64,000 nucleotides of DNA, taken from positions 1 to 64,000 of the forward strand of contig JAVBNA010000020.1 in the NCBI GenBank assembly GCA_031551875.1. Direction: 5' to 3'. The notes under the pieces are model-generated. The model saw only the letters and a list, made by a program, of their open reading frames with translations, was not told where the DNA came from and searched no databases. The DNA comes from JAVBNA01 sp031551875. Lineage in GTDB: Bacteria > Bacillota > Clostridia > Oscillospirales > Acutalibacteraceae. The translations under genes were made by a program, and so were the position numbers. Positions 7,700 through 14,026 of this stretch are shown here, piece by piece; within the stretch, counting starts at the first letter, position 1, and every line of letters starts with the position of its first letter.

Positions 7700-8230
7700 T
7701 CAATCGTTGTCCGGCTCAATCAGGCCGTAATTGCCGTCTTTTCTCCGGTATACCACATTGATGTCGTCGGTGTCCACGTTGCGGAACATGTAGAACTGAT
7801 GCCCGATCAGGTTCATCTGGAGAATGGCCTCGTCCACGTCCAGCGGCTTGACCTCAAAGCGCTTGGAGCGCACGATCTGGAAGTCGTCCTCTTCCTCGTC
7901 GGCCGGCTCGACGCTGAAATACTCCGCGACGGCCGCACCGCGCAGCTTTTTCTCAAGCCGCGTCTTGTTTTTGCGGATTTGCCCCGACAGCGACTCAATC
8001 ACATCGTCGAGCGCGTCGTTCATGTCAACGGCGGTTTCCTCCGCCCGGTAGACCATGCCGCCGTGCCGGATGGTCACCTCAACCGTCTGACGGTTGCGTT
8101 CCAGCGTGACGGTCACGTTGGCTTCGGCTTTGTCTCCGAAAATGCGGTCAAATTTGGATAGTTTCTTTTCCACAAGCTCTTTGAACGAGTCTTTCAGGCT
8201 GACTTTCCTTCCGGTAATGGTATTTTTCAT
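7700..8230 (-). CDS. hpf: Long-form ribosome hibernation promoting factor
   Basis: A 176-residue HPF of the long type, which dimerises 70S ribosomes into inactive 100S particles in stationary phase or stress. The N-terminal half is the beta-alpha-beta-beta-beta-alpha fold that binds the 30S decoding site; a charged linker (ADEEEDDFQ, near 115) leads to the C-terminal dimerisation domain with RSKRFEVKPLDVDEAILQMN and the end motif YRRKDGNYGLI. It is a single gene with its own promoter, a structured leader and a terminator. Confidence 0.95.
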   Translation of the reverse strand: MKNTITGRKVSLKDSFKELVEKKLSKFDRIFGDKAEANVTVTLERNRQTVEVTIRHGGMVYRAEETAVDMNDALDDVIESLSGQIRKNKTRLEKKLRGAAVAEYFSVEPADEEEDDFQIVRSKRFEVKPLDVDEAILQMNLIGHQFYMFRNVDTDDINVVYRRKDGNYGLIEPDND

Positions 8231-8247
8231 TATACCATCTCCCTTCC

Positions 8248-8299
8248 ATCAAGTTTGGTTAGAATGAATATAAGAGCGCGAGTGAACTTGATCGCTCTT
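8248..8299 (-). promoter_or_regulatory. hpf: Structured hpf leader: pseudoknot or two competing helices
   Basis: The 5' leader begins with AAGAGCG, which pairs with CGCTCTT (8293-8299 with 8272-8278, 7 bp). Its loop begins with ATCAAGTT, which is fully complementary to AACTTGAT (8285-8292 with 8248-8255, 8 bp) placed directly before the GGAAGGGAG ribosome-binding site. The two helices either form an H-type pseudoknot or exclude each other; the first loop would have no spare nucleotides, which argues partly for the switch. Inferred, not a known family. Confidence 0.4.
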
Positions 8300-8305
8300 G
8301 TGTAT

Positions 8306-8333
8306 AGTATAGCACAACCCAGCAAAATTTCAA
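8306..8333 (-). promoter_or_regulatory. Sigma-A promoter of hpf
   Basis: TTGAAA (8328-8333), a 16-base spacer and TATACT (8306-8311) on the minus strand. The predicted start near 8299 coincides with the first base of the leader helix. Confidence 0.65.
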
Positions 8334-8342
8334 GGGCAAGCA

Positions 8343-9185
8343 CTAAATTTGCGCGCTTTTGTGACGATTGACATGACAGCCGACATTAACCGCCACCGGA
8401 AGCCCCGCGATATGGGTCGGATATACTTCAATTTTGACCGAAAGCGCCGTTGTCAGCCCGCCGAAGCCCTGCGGCCCGATGTTCAGCCCATTGACTGCGG
8501 CGAGCGCCTCCCGTTCCATCAGTGCGTAGTATTCATCTTGGTTCGGCACGCGCATGGAGCGGCACAGCGCTTTTTTCGCAAGCAGGGCGCACAGCTCAAA
8601 GTCACCGCCGATGCCCACGCCGAGCACCATGGGCGGACAGGGGTTGCTCCCCGCCTCGCGCGCCACCGACACAATAAAATCCAGCACATCCTGTTTTTCC
8701 GCCGCCGGGGTAAACATGCGGATGCGGCTCATGTTCTCGCTGCCGAAGCCCTTGGGCGCCACCGTGATGGTCAGCCCGTCGCCCTCTGTAAGCTCGGTGT
8801 GAATCACGGCGGGCGTGTTGTCGCCGGTGTTCCCTCTGCGCAGCGGGTCGGCCACAACCGAACAGCGCAGCTTGCCCTCGGTGTACCCCCTAGCGACGCC
8901 CGCGTGAATAGCCGCGTTCAGTGAGCCGCCGGCGAGGTGCACCTCCTGGCCGAGCCGCACGAAAACCACAGCCATCCCCGTGTCCTGACAGACCGGGATA
9001 TCCAGCTCCCGCGCCGCGTCAATATTTTTCAGAAGGTCACCCAGGACGGCTTTGCCCAGCGGGCTTTGCTCCCTCTTTTCAAAGTCTGCCAATGTCTCCC
9101 CCACTTCATCGGGCAGGATTTTATTGGCTTCTATGCACAACCGCGCCACCGTCTCGGTGACGAGCGCTACCGGGATTTCGCGCAA
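8343..9185 (-). CDS. fumA: Fumarate hydratase class I, alpha subunit
   Basis: A 280-residue homologue of the alpha subunit (TtdA/FumA N-terminal domain) of the two-subunit [4Fe-4S] fumarases. The cluster cysteines are visible in VCQDTGMAV, in SNPCPPMVLGVGIGG and near the end in VGCHVN. The enzyme hydrates fumarate to malate or acts on tartrate; it normally needs a beta subunit, and none is present in the neighbourhood. It uses a TTG start placed directly after the TAA of the amidohydrolase gene, with AAGGTGAT as ribosome-binding site, so the two are translationally coupled. Confidence 0.88.
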   Translation of the reverse strand: MREIPVALVTETVARLCIEANKILPDEVGETLADFEKREQSPLGKAVLGDLLKNIDAARELDIPVCQDTGMAVVFVRLGQEVHLAGGSLNAAIHAGVARGYTEGKLRCSVVADPLRRGNTGDNTPAVIHTELTEGDGLTITVAPKGFGSENMSRIRMFTPAAEKQDVLDFIVSVAREAGSNPCPPMVLGVGIGGDFELCALLAKKALCRSMRVPNQDEYYALMEREALAAVNGLNIGPQGFGGLTTALSVKIEVYPTHIAGLPVAVNVGCHVNRHKSAQI

Positions 9186-10343
9186 TTAAATCACCTTGTT
9201 TCCTCGAATGAATACCGACTTCGGCTTGCAGCAAAGGTCAAGCGGATCGCCGTCAAACAGCGAAAAATCGGCGTCTTTACCCACCGAAAGCGAGCCCACC
9301 CTGTCCTGAAGCCCGCATATGCACGCCGCATCAATTGTGATCGCACGCAGCGCCTGCTCCCGTCCCATCCCCTCCCGCATCGCCAGCGCGGCGGTCAGCG
9401 GCAGATACTGCACCGGGATGACCGGATGGTCGGAAATGAGCGCAACCGATGCGCCCGCACCCGCAAGAATGCCTGCCGAGGCCGGCGTCAGGTTGCGCAT
9501 CTCGGGCTTGGAACGGTCACACAGCAGCGGCCCCACGAGCAGAGGCACGCCTTCCTCTGCGAGCCGGCCGGCAATCAGATGTCCCTCGGTCGCGTGTACG
9601 ACCGCAAACCGCAGGCCAAACTCCCCCGCAATGCGCACCGCCGTATCGATGTCGTCGGCGCGATGGGCGTGAAAGTGGGCGGGGATCTCTCCGCGCAAAA
9701 CCGGCAGCAGCGCCTCGCACTTCATGTCATATTCGGGCGGCTCCAGCTCATCGTCCTCTGCCGCATGGCTCAAATCCTCTTCATAGCGGCGTGCCTTGTA
9801 GAGCTGCTCGCGGATGATCGCCGCCGTGGCCATGCGCGTGCTGGGCGACTGGCTCTTGCCGTGATAGGTGGTCTTTGGGTTTTCGCCCAGCGCAAACTTC
9901 ATGGCGCAGGGCGCCTTCACCACCCGGCCGTCCAGCGTGCCGTCCCCCGTTTTCATGGCAAGCAGCTGCCCTCCAATGGGGTTTGCGCTGCCTGGGCCGG
10001 TGATTACGGTGGTCACGCCCGCAGCCACCGCTTCCTCAAAGCAGCGGTCGTAGGGATTGACGCCGTCAAGTGCGCGCAGATGGGGCGTGGCAGGGTCGGT
10101 GTCCTCGTTGCCGTCGTCCCCTTCAAACCCGAGCCCGTCCTCCCACATGCCCAGATGGGTGTGGGCGTCCACAAAGCCGGGGTAAACCGCCGCGCCTTCG
10201 GCGTCCACCGCCTCCTCGCCCGCCTTCGGGATAAGCTCGCTCATGGGGCCGAGCGCCGCAATCAAACCGTTTTCCACACGCAGATAGCCGTCCGAAATGG
10301 GCTCTCCCTCCATCGGGTACAGCGCAGCATTGATCAGAACCAT
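9186..10343 (-). CDS. Amidohydrolase (imidazolonepropionase-like)
   Basis: A 385-residue metal-dependent hydrolase of the amidohydrolase superfamily. Key pieces are GFVDAHTHLGMWEDG with the HxH metal pair, FHAHRADDID and FAVVHATEGHLIAG with the two further histidines, and ALISDHPVIP with the catalytic Asp, all in a TIM barrel flanked by the small beta domain (start MVLINAALYP, end SLFDGDPLDLCCKPKSVF). The group includes imidazolonepropionase and cyclic-amide hydrolases; the substrate here is unknown. Start: ATG after AAAGGAGAT. It is the first gene of a two-gene unit with the fumarase subunit. Confidence 0.85.
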   Translation of the reverse strand: MVLINAALYPMEGEPISDGYLRVENGLIAALGPMSELIPKAGEEAVDAEGAAVYPGFVDAHTHLGMWEDGLGFEGDDGNEDTDPATPHLRALDGVNPYDRCFEEAVAAGVTTVITGPGSANPIGGQLLAMKTGDGTLDGRVVKAPCAMKFALGENPKTTYHGKSQSPSTRMATAAIIREQLYKARRYEEDLSHAAEDDELEPPEYDMKCEALLPVLRGEIPAHFHAHRADDIDTAVRIAGEFGLRFAVVHATEGHLIAGRLAEEGVPLLVGPLLCDRSKPEMRNLTPASAGILAGAGASVALISDHPVIPVQYLPLTAALAMREGMGREQALRAITIDAACICGLQDRVGSLSVGKDADFSLFDGDPLDLCCKPKSVFIRGNKVI

Positions 10344-10384
10344 CCCTTATCTCCTTTGTCTTGCTCTCTTTTCACGATAAATCA

Positions 10385-10417
10385 GGGGCGGACACAACGA
10401 TGTCCGCCCCGCTTTTT
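10385..10417. terminator. Hairpin terminator after the S1-domain gene
   Basis: A perfect 10-bp stem (10385-10394 with 10401-10410, GGGGCGGACA arm). The T run (GCTTTTTG) is on the plus strand; on the minus strand, where the upstream gene needs it, the tract is TGATTTAT. Probably bidirectional. Confidence 0.6.
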
Positions 10418-10464
10418 GTTCAGCACAGAAACCGGAAGCGTCCCAAAGAGGGTTCTCCGGCTGA

Positions 10465-10965
10465 TCAGCGGCCTCCACCGCCGCCGCGTTTGATGAAGCT
10501 GCCGCGTTTTGAATCCATCGCCCGTTTGATGTCGGTCATCTTTTCGTCGCTCGACTGCTTAAAGCGCGACATCATGTCCTCAAAATTGCCGCTGTCTGAG
10601 GAGCGGACGGTGGACTGCCATTCAAAGTTTCCGGGGCGGTCGGCCTGCGGACGCGGCGTAAAGGGGCGGCGGTTTCCGCCCCGGCGCCCTTCGGGCGCGG
10701 GGGATCTGGCCGCTTGCGGCTGCTGTTGCCCTTCCATAGCCTTCTTGATCGAGAGGCTTATTTTGCCATCCTCGCTGATGCTGAGCACCTTGACCTTGAC
10801 CACCTGATCCTCGGACACGAAGTCGCGGATCTCCTTGACATAAGTGGGCGCCACCTCAGAGATGTGCACCATGCCCGTCCTGTTGCCTGGAAGCTCGACA
10901 AACGCGCCGAATTTCGTGATACCGGTTACCTTGCCCTCCAGAATTGTACCTACCTCAAGTTGCAT
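10465..10965 (-). CDS. yabR: S1 RNA-binding domain protein, YabR type
   Basis: A 166-residue protein: residues 1-75 form an S1/OB RNA-binding domain (GTILEGKVTGITKFGAFVEL, VKVKVLSISEDGKISLSIKK), followed by a basic, disordered Arg/Gly/Pro tail ending in GGGGGR. It matches YabR, the last gene of the yabO-yabP-yabQ-divIC-yabR block of spore-formers, a likely ribosome- or RNA-associated general stress protein. Start: ATG after AAGGAGGAT. The tail is longer than in Bacillus YabR. The exact role is unknown. Confidence 0.85.
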   Translation of the reverse strand: MQLEVGTILEGKVTGITKFGAFVELPGNRTGMVHISEVAPTYVKEIRDFVSEDQVVKVKVLSISEDGKISLSIKKAMEGQQQPQAARSPAPEGRRGGNRRPFTPRPQADRPGNFEWQSTVRSSDSGNFEDMMSRFKQSSDEKMTDIKRAMDSKRGSFIKRGGGGGR

Positions 10966-11047
10966 AAAGAACCTTTATCCTCCTTAGTGCCGCCCTGTGC
11001 CTGCCTGACGCGGGACAACACAAATCTGACATACGAAAATGCCCCGG

Positions 11048-11401
11048 TCAGTCCCCGGAGATAAAAATGAACACCCTCTCGTCGGGGCGCACCAGACCAA
11101 GCTCCGACCGCGCAATACGCTCGTAGTTGGTTTTGCTGTCGCTGTGCTGTACCATCCACTCCATCTCCTCGTTGAGCAGGTTCTTCTCATGGAGCTTTGT
11201 TTCAGCCTGTTTAAGCTGAACCGTTTTCTCGTTGATGTCCAGCTCCTGATCGATGATGGTAAAGGCGGCAAAGATCGCGCCTACCAACAGCCCCAGTTTT
11301 ACAAACGGAATTTTATATTTTTTCTTCCCGCCCAGGATGGTCTTTTGCACCACCTTCAGACGAGGGGAATGACCCTTATGTACGGACGGTGTTTCTCTCA
11401 T
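11048..11401 (-). CDS. divIC: Septum formation initiator, DivIC/FtsB family
   Basis: A 117-residue membrane protein: a basic cytoplasmic N-terminus to about residue 30, one membrane segment (FVKLGLLVGAIFAAFTII), then an extracellular coiled coil from about residue 52 (KTVQLKQAETKLHEKN) and the family end block YERIARSELGLVRPDERVF. DivIC forms the FtsL-DivIC-DivIB core of the divisome and helps activate septal wall synthesis. It sits between yabQ and yabR as in other spore-formers. Confidence 0.9.
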   Translation of the reverse strand: MRETPSVHKGHSPRLKVVQKTILGGKKKYKIPFVKLGLLVGAIFAAFTIIDQELDINEKTVQLKQAETKLHEKNLLNEEMEWMVQHSDSKTNYERIARSELGLVRPDERVFIFISGD

Positions 11402-11480
11402 AGTCTTAGTTCCTCGATTGATTGTCTAATACCGCATTTTATGCCTTTATATTGATTATACAATATCTTGCCTGTGATTT

Positions 11481-11969
11481 TCAAGCCATATTTGATTTTT
11501 TAACGCTTTTTTTCGTTCGACAACGCTTCTTTTTCAAAAAAGCACTGCTTTTTTGACGCCATTTTTTTAACAGCCCCGCAATTTTACGCAAAATCCTCCT
11601 CAGGAATTTTTTTATCGGCAGGATAATTCTCCGATTGAGAAATTCATACACCTTTTGGGCAATATCAATTATAAACTTCCCCACCGCAAAAATCAGCGCC
11701 CCCAAGGTGAAATAATAGGCCGCGAAACCGATCACCACGCCCAGCAGGATATATCCGCGCACCTCCCCCTCGGTGATGTTCATCAGCACCGCAAAGGTCG
11801 CGATCGCGCTGGTGGCAAAAAACAGGATGTCCTGCCAGAAAATCGCCCAGCGCGAAAAATGCGCAAAGTAGCGCAGCAGCTTATAGGCGGTATGGTACAC
11901 GCCCAGCACAGCCCCAAACAAACAGAATGCGCCGAAGCCGCCGATCTGGTCGAGCAGTTTAATCTCCAC
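11481..11969 (-). CDS. yabQ: Sporulation protein YabQ
   Basis: A 162-residue protein with four hydrophobic segments between residues 7 and 102 (for example GAFCLFGAVLGVYHTAYKLL and YILLGVVIGFAAYYFTLGAL) and a strongly basic tail rich in Lys. This layout and the place between yabP and divIC identify YabQ, a sigma-E-controlled protein needed for spore cortex formation and located in the forespore membrane. GTG start 11 bases after yabP. Confidence 0.85.
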   Translation of the reverse strand: MEIKLLDQIGGFGAFCLFGAVLGVYHTAYKLLRYFAHFSRWAIFWQDILFFATSAIATFAVLMNITEGEVRGYILLGVVIGFAAYYFTLGALIFAVGKFIIDIAQKVYEFLNRRIILPIKKFLRRILRKIAGLLKKWRQKSSAFLKKKRCRTKKSVKKSNMA

Positions 11970-11979
11970 GTCCGGCCGC

Positions 11980-12267
11980 CTACTTAAACAGCTTGGAGAA
12001 AAAGCCTCCGCCGCTCTTCTGCTGGTCGGAATAGGTCAGCGAATTGATTTCCCCCTCCACGGAAAGCTCGCCCGTCTCCACACTCAGCTTGCCGATGCGC
12101 AGGTTGATCCCGCGGACACACAGCTCCCCCTGTCCGGTGTACAACACGATGGTCTGATCGTCGAAGCTGTCCACATCTGACACGCCCGAAAGCGAAAGCT
12201 TTTTTCGCCCCTCCAAAATGAGGTTGTGGGGAGTTTTTACCGTTTTCATCTCCTGCTGTACTGCCAT
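11980..12267 (-). CDS. yabP: Sporulation protein YabP
   Basis: A 95-residue YabP/YqfC-type protein. The family core is clear: PHNLILEGRKKLSLSGVSDVDSFDDQTIVLYTGQGEL followed, in the same strand-rich domain, by LRIGKLSVETGELSVEGEI (described in parts; residues about 10-70). YabP is made in the mother cell under sigma-E and works with YabQ; its mechanism is unknown. ATG at 12267, with AAAGGA eight bases before, is preferred over an in-frame start 15 codons upstream. Confidence 0.88.
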   Translation of the reverse strand: MAVQQEMKTVKTPHNLILEGRKKLSLSGVSDVDSFDDQTIVLYTGQGELCVRGINLRIGKLSVETGELSVEGEINSLTYSDQQKSGGGFFSKLFK

Positions 12268-12343
12268 AGGAATCATCCTTTCTTTGTGCCGGGCATGAAA
12301 AACCGCCGGCATCTATCGCATATATATGCGCCGGCGGCATTCT

Positions 12344-12613
12344 TTAGGACTGTTCCAGCTCCTGCTTTTGGATGTCCATAAATTCATACATCTCTGCGGC
12401 GTCACCCTTGGTGGCGTGCTCCGTAACGCGCAGCACCCTCGCCTTGACCGTCCGTGCGCCCAGCGTCACCTCGATCACGTCGCCGCATTTGACGTCATAG
12501 GATGCGCGGGCGGGCTTGCCGTTTACGAGAATCCGCCCGGCGTCGCACGCCTCATTGGCCACGGTGCGGCGCTTGATCAGCCGGGAAACCTTCAGATATT
12601 TGTCCAGTCTCAT
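12344..12613 (-). CDS. rqcP: RqcP, S4-domain ribosome quality-control factor (YabO)
   Basis: An 89-residue protein that is essentially one S4 RNA-binding domain (MRLDKYLKVSRLIKRRTVAN, GRILVNGKPARASYDVKCGD). YabO/RqcP, a homologue of Hsp15, binds stalled 50S subunits with peptidyl-tRNA and works with RqcH to add C-terminal alanine tails to stuck peptides. Its place upstream of yabP matches Bacillus. RqcH is also encoded in this window, at 39958. Start: ATG after GGAGAAAAGC. Confidence 0.9.
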   Translation of the reverse strand: MRLDKYLKVSRLIKRRTVANEACDAGRILVNGKPARASYDVKCGDVIEVTLGARTVKARVLRVTEHATKGDAAEMYEFMDIQKQELEQS

Positions 12614-12627
12614 GCTTTTCTCCTTTA

Positions 12628-12779
12628 GTCGAACCTCTTGGAATTCAAGTTGTCTTTTTGGTCTGTTTTCCGCCTTGCTTCATTGTCCTCCTTGCCTTGC
12701 GTCAGCAAGGTTGCGTCGTCCGCCTCGAAAAACAAAAAACATTCTCAAAAATCCTGCCTCGTCTTTCAAGTAGTTCGAC
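12628..12779 (-). repeat. 150-bp inverted-repeat element, copy A
   Basis: A 152-bp element bounded by GTCGAAC and its perfect complement GTTCGAC, flanked on both sides by TA, with sub-terminal inverted repeats and an internal hairpin (12695-12700 with 12705-12710, CCTTGC/GCAAGG). It aligns over its length, about three quarters identical by eye, with copy B at 34127-34276. It has no coding frame of its own. It sits between the HU terminator and rqcP. It looks like a MITE or a conserved small RNA element. Confidence 0.75.
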
Positions 12780-12788
12780 TATACAACG

Positions 12789-12823
12789 AAACCGACCTTA
12801 TGCAAAAACAATAAGGTCGGTTT
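12789..12823 (-). terminator. Hairpin after the HU gene
   Basis: A perfect 13-bp stem (12789-12801 with 12811-12823, AAACCGACCTTAT arm), 30 bases past the HU stop. The tail on the minus strand is only TTTCGTTG, so termination may be partial and allow read-through to rqcP. Confidence 0.65.
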
Positions 12824-12852
12824 AATTCTTTGCAACCTACAGGCCGCTCGGA

Positions 12853-13131
12853 TTATTTCTTTTCGACAGCAGTCTTGAACGCCTTGCCAACTTTAAAGGC
12901 CGGCACGGTCGAAGCCGGAATCACGAGCGGGGAGTTAGTTCTGGGGTCGCGTCCGGTTCTTTCGCTTCTGTGACGAAGCTCAAAGGTACCAAAGCCAACC
13001 AGCTGAACCTTCTCGTCCTTGGCGACGGTCTCGACGATAGCGTCGATCACGGCGTTGACGGCCTTCTCGGCGTCCTTCTTGGAAAACTCGGTTTTCTCGG
13101 ATACGGCTGCGATCAGTTCTGACTTATTCAT
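12853..13131 (-). CDS. hup: DNA-binding protein HU
   Basis: A 92-residue HU protein, the abundant nucleoid protein that bends DNA without sequence preference. The family pattern is complete: start MNKSELIAAVSEKTEFSKKD, VGFGTFELRHRSERTGRDPRT around the DNA-binding arm, and PAFKVGKAFKTAV at the end. It sits between mazG (yabN) and rqcP (yabO), where HU is commonly inserted in this block in Clostridia. It is 26 bases after mazG and may be cotranscribed; the hairpin after it would keep its message separate. Confidence 0.97.
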   Translation of the reverse strand: MNKSELIAAVSEKTEFSKKDAEKAVNAVIDAIVETVAKDEKVQLVGFGTFELRHRSERTGRDPRTNSPLVIPASTVPAFKVGKAFKTAVEKK

Positions 13132-13156
13132 TTTCTTACCTCCAAATTTTCTTTAT

Positions 13157-13978
13157 TCAAAGGGAGTTTTCATTCTCCTTGGAATGCATTTGTGCTTTGA
13201 CCTCGTCCCACAGCGTGTCCAGCTCTTCGAGCGCCGCACTGGTCATGTCCAGTCCGCGCTCCTGCGCCAGCTGCTCCACACGGGCAAAACGCTCGGTGAA
13301 CTTGTCCGTCGCGCGGGTGAGCGCCTCCTCGGACTGTACGTCCACAAAACGTGACACATTGACAGCGGCAAACAGCACATCGCCCAGCTCTTCCTCGATC
13401 TCACGGGGATTCCCGTCCTCGACCGCCTCCAGAAGCTCCTCCGCCTCCTCGCTGAGCTTCGACAGAGCGCCGTACACGTCGTTCCAGTCGAATCCCACTT
13501 TAGCGGCCTTATGCTGCACCTTCTGGGCGCGCATGAGCGCCGGAAAGCCACGAGGCACGCTGCGCATGGCGTCGGCCGTGGTGTGCTGGTTCTTTTCCTC
13601 GCGTTTGATGCTGTCCCAGTTGTGCAGAACCTGCTCGCTGGTCTCGGCCACCACGTCGCCAAAAATGTGCGGGTGACGGTGAATGAGCTTTTTGCAGATG
13701 CCGTCGGATACGTCGTCAAAAGTAAATGTACCGCGTTCCGCTTCCATCTGTGCGTGAAAGACCACCTGAAGCAGCACGTCACCCAGCTCCTCCCGGAGCC
13801 CGTCGGTGTCGTCCGCGTCAATTGCGTCGATTACTTCATAGGTTTCCTCGATAAAATTGGAGCGGATGGACGAATGGGTTTGTTCCTTGTCCCAGGGACA
13901 TCCCTCGGGCGAACGCAACAGTTTCATGATTTTTAACAAATCTTCCGCCGTATACCGTTCTTTTTTTTCAAAAAGCAA
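13157..13978 (-). CDS. mazG: Nucleoside triphosphate pyrophosphohydrolase MazG
   Basis: A 273-residue protein with two MazG repeats. The first has LRSPEGCPWDKEQTHSSI, EETYEV and EELGDVLLQVVFH; the second has LSEEAEELLEAVED and EELGDVLFAAVNV. The EExxE and ExxD residues that bind Mg are present in both. MazG cuts (d)NTPs, including oxidised ones, to NMP and pyrophosphate. Here it has only the MazG part of Bacillus YabN, without the N-terminal methylase domain. Probable TTG start with GAGGGTG upstream. It lies between spoVB and HU. Confidence 0.93.
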   Translation of the reverse strand: MLFEKKERYTAEDLLKIMKLLRSPEGCPWDKEQTHSSIRSNFIEETYEVIDAIDADDTDGLREELGDVLLQVVFHAQMEAERGTFTFDDVSDGICKKLIHRHPHIFGDVVAETSEQVLHNWDSIKREEKNQHTTADAMRSVPRGFPALMRAQKVQHKAAKVGFDWNDVYGALSKLSEEAEELLEAVEDGNPREIEEELGDVLFAAVNVSRFVDVQSEEALTRATDKFTERFARVEQLAQERGLDMTSAALEELDTLWDEVKAQMHSKENENSL

Positions 13979-14026
13979 GAAAAAGCACCCTCATTCGCCA
14001 TTGGAATCATTTGACATACATGTATT

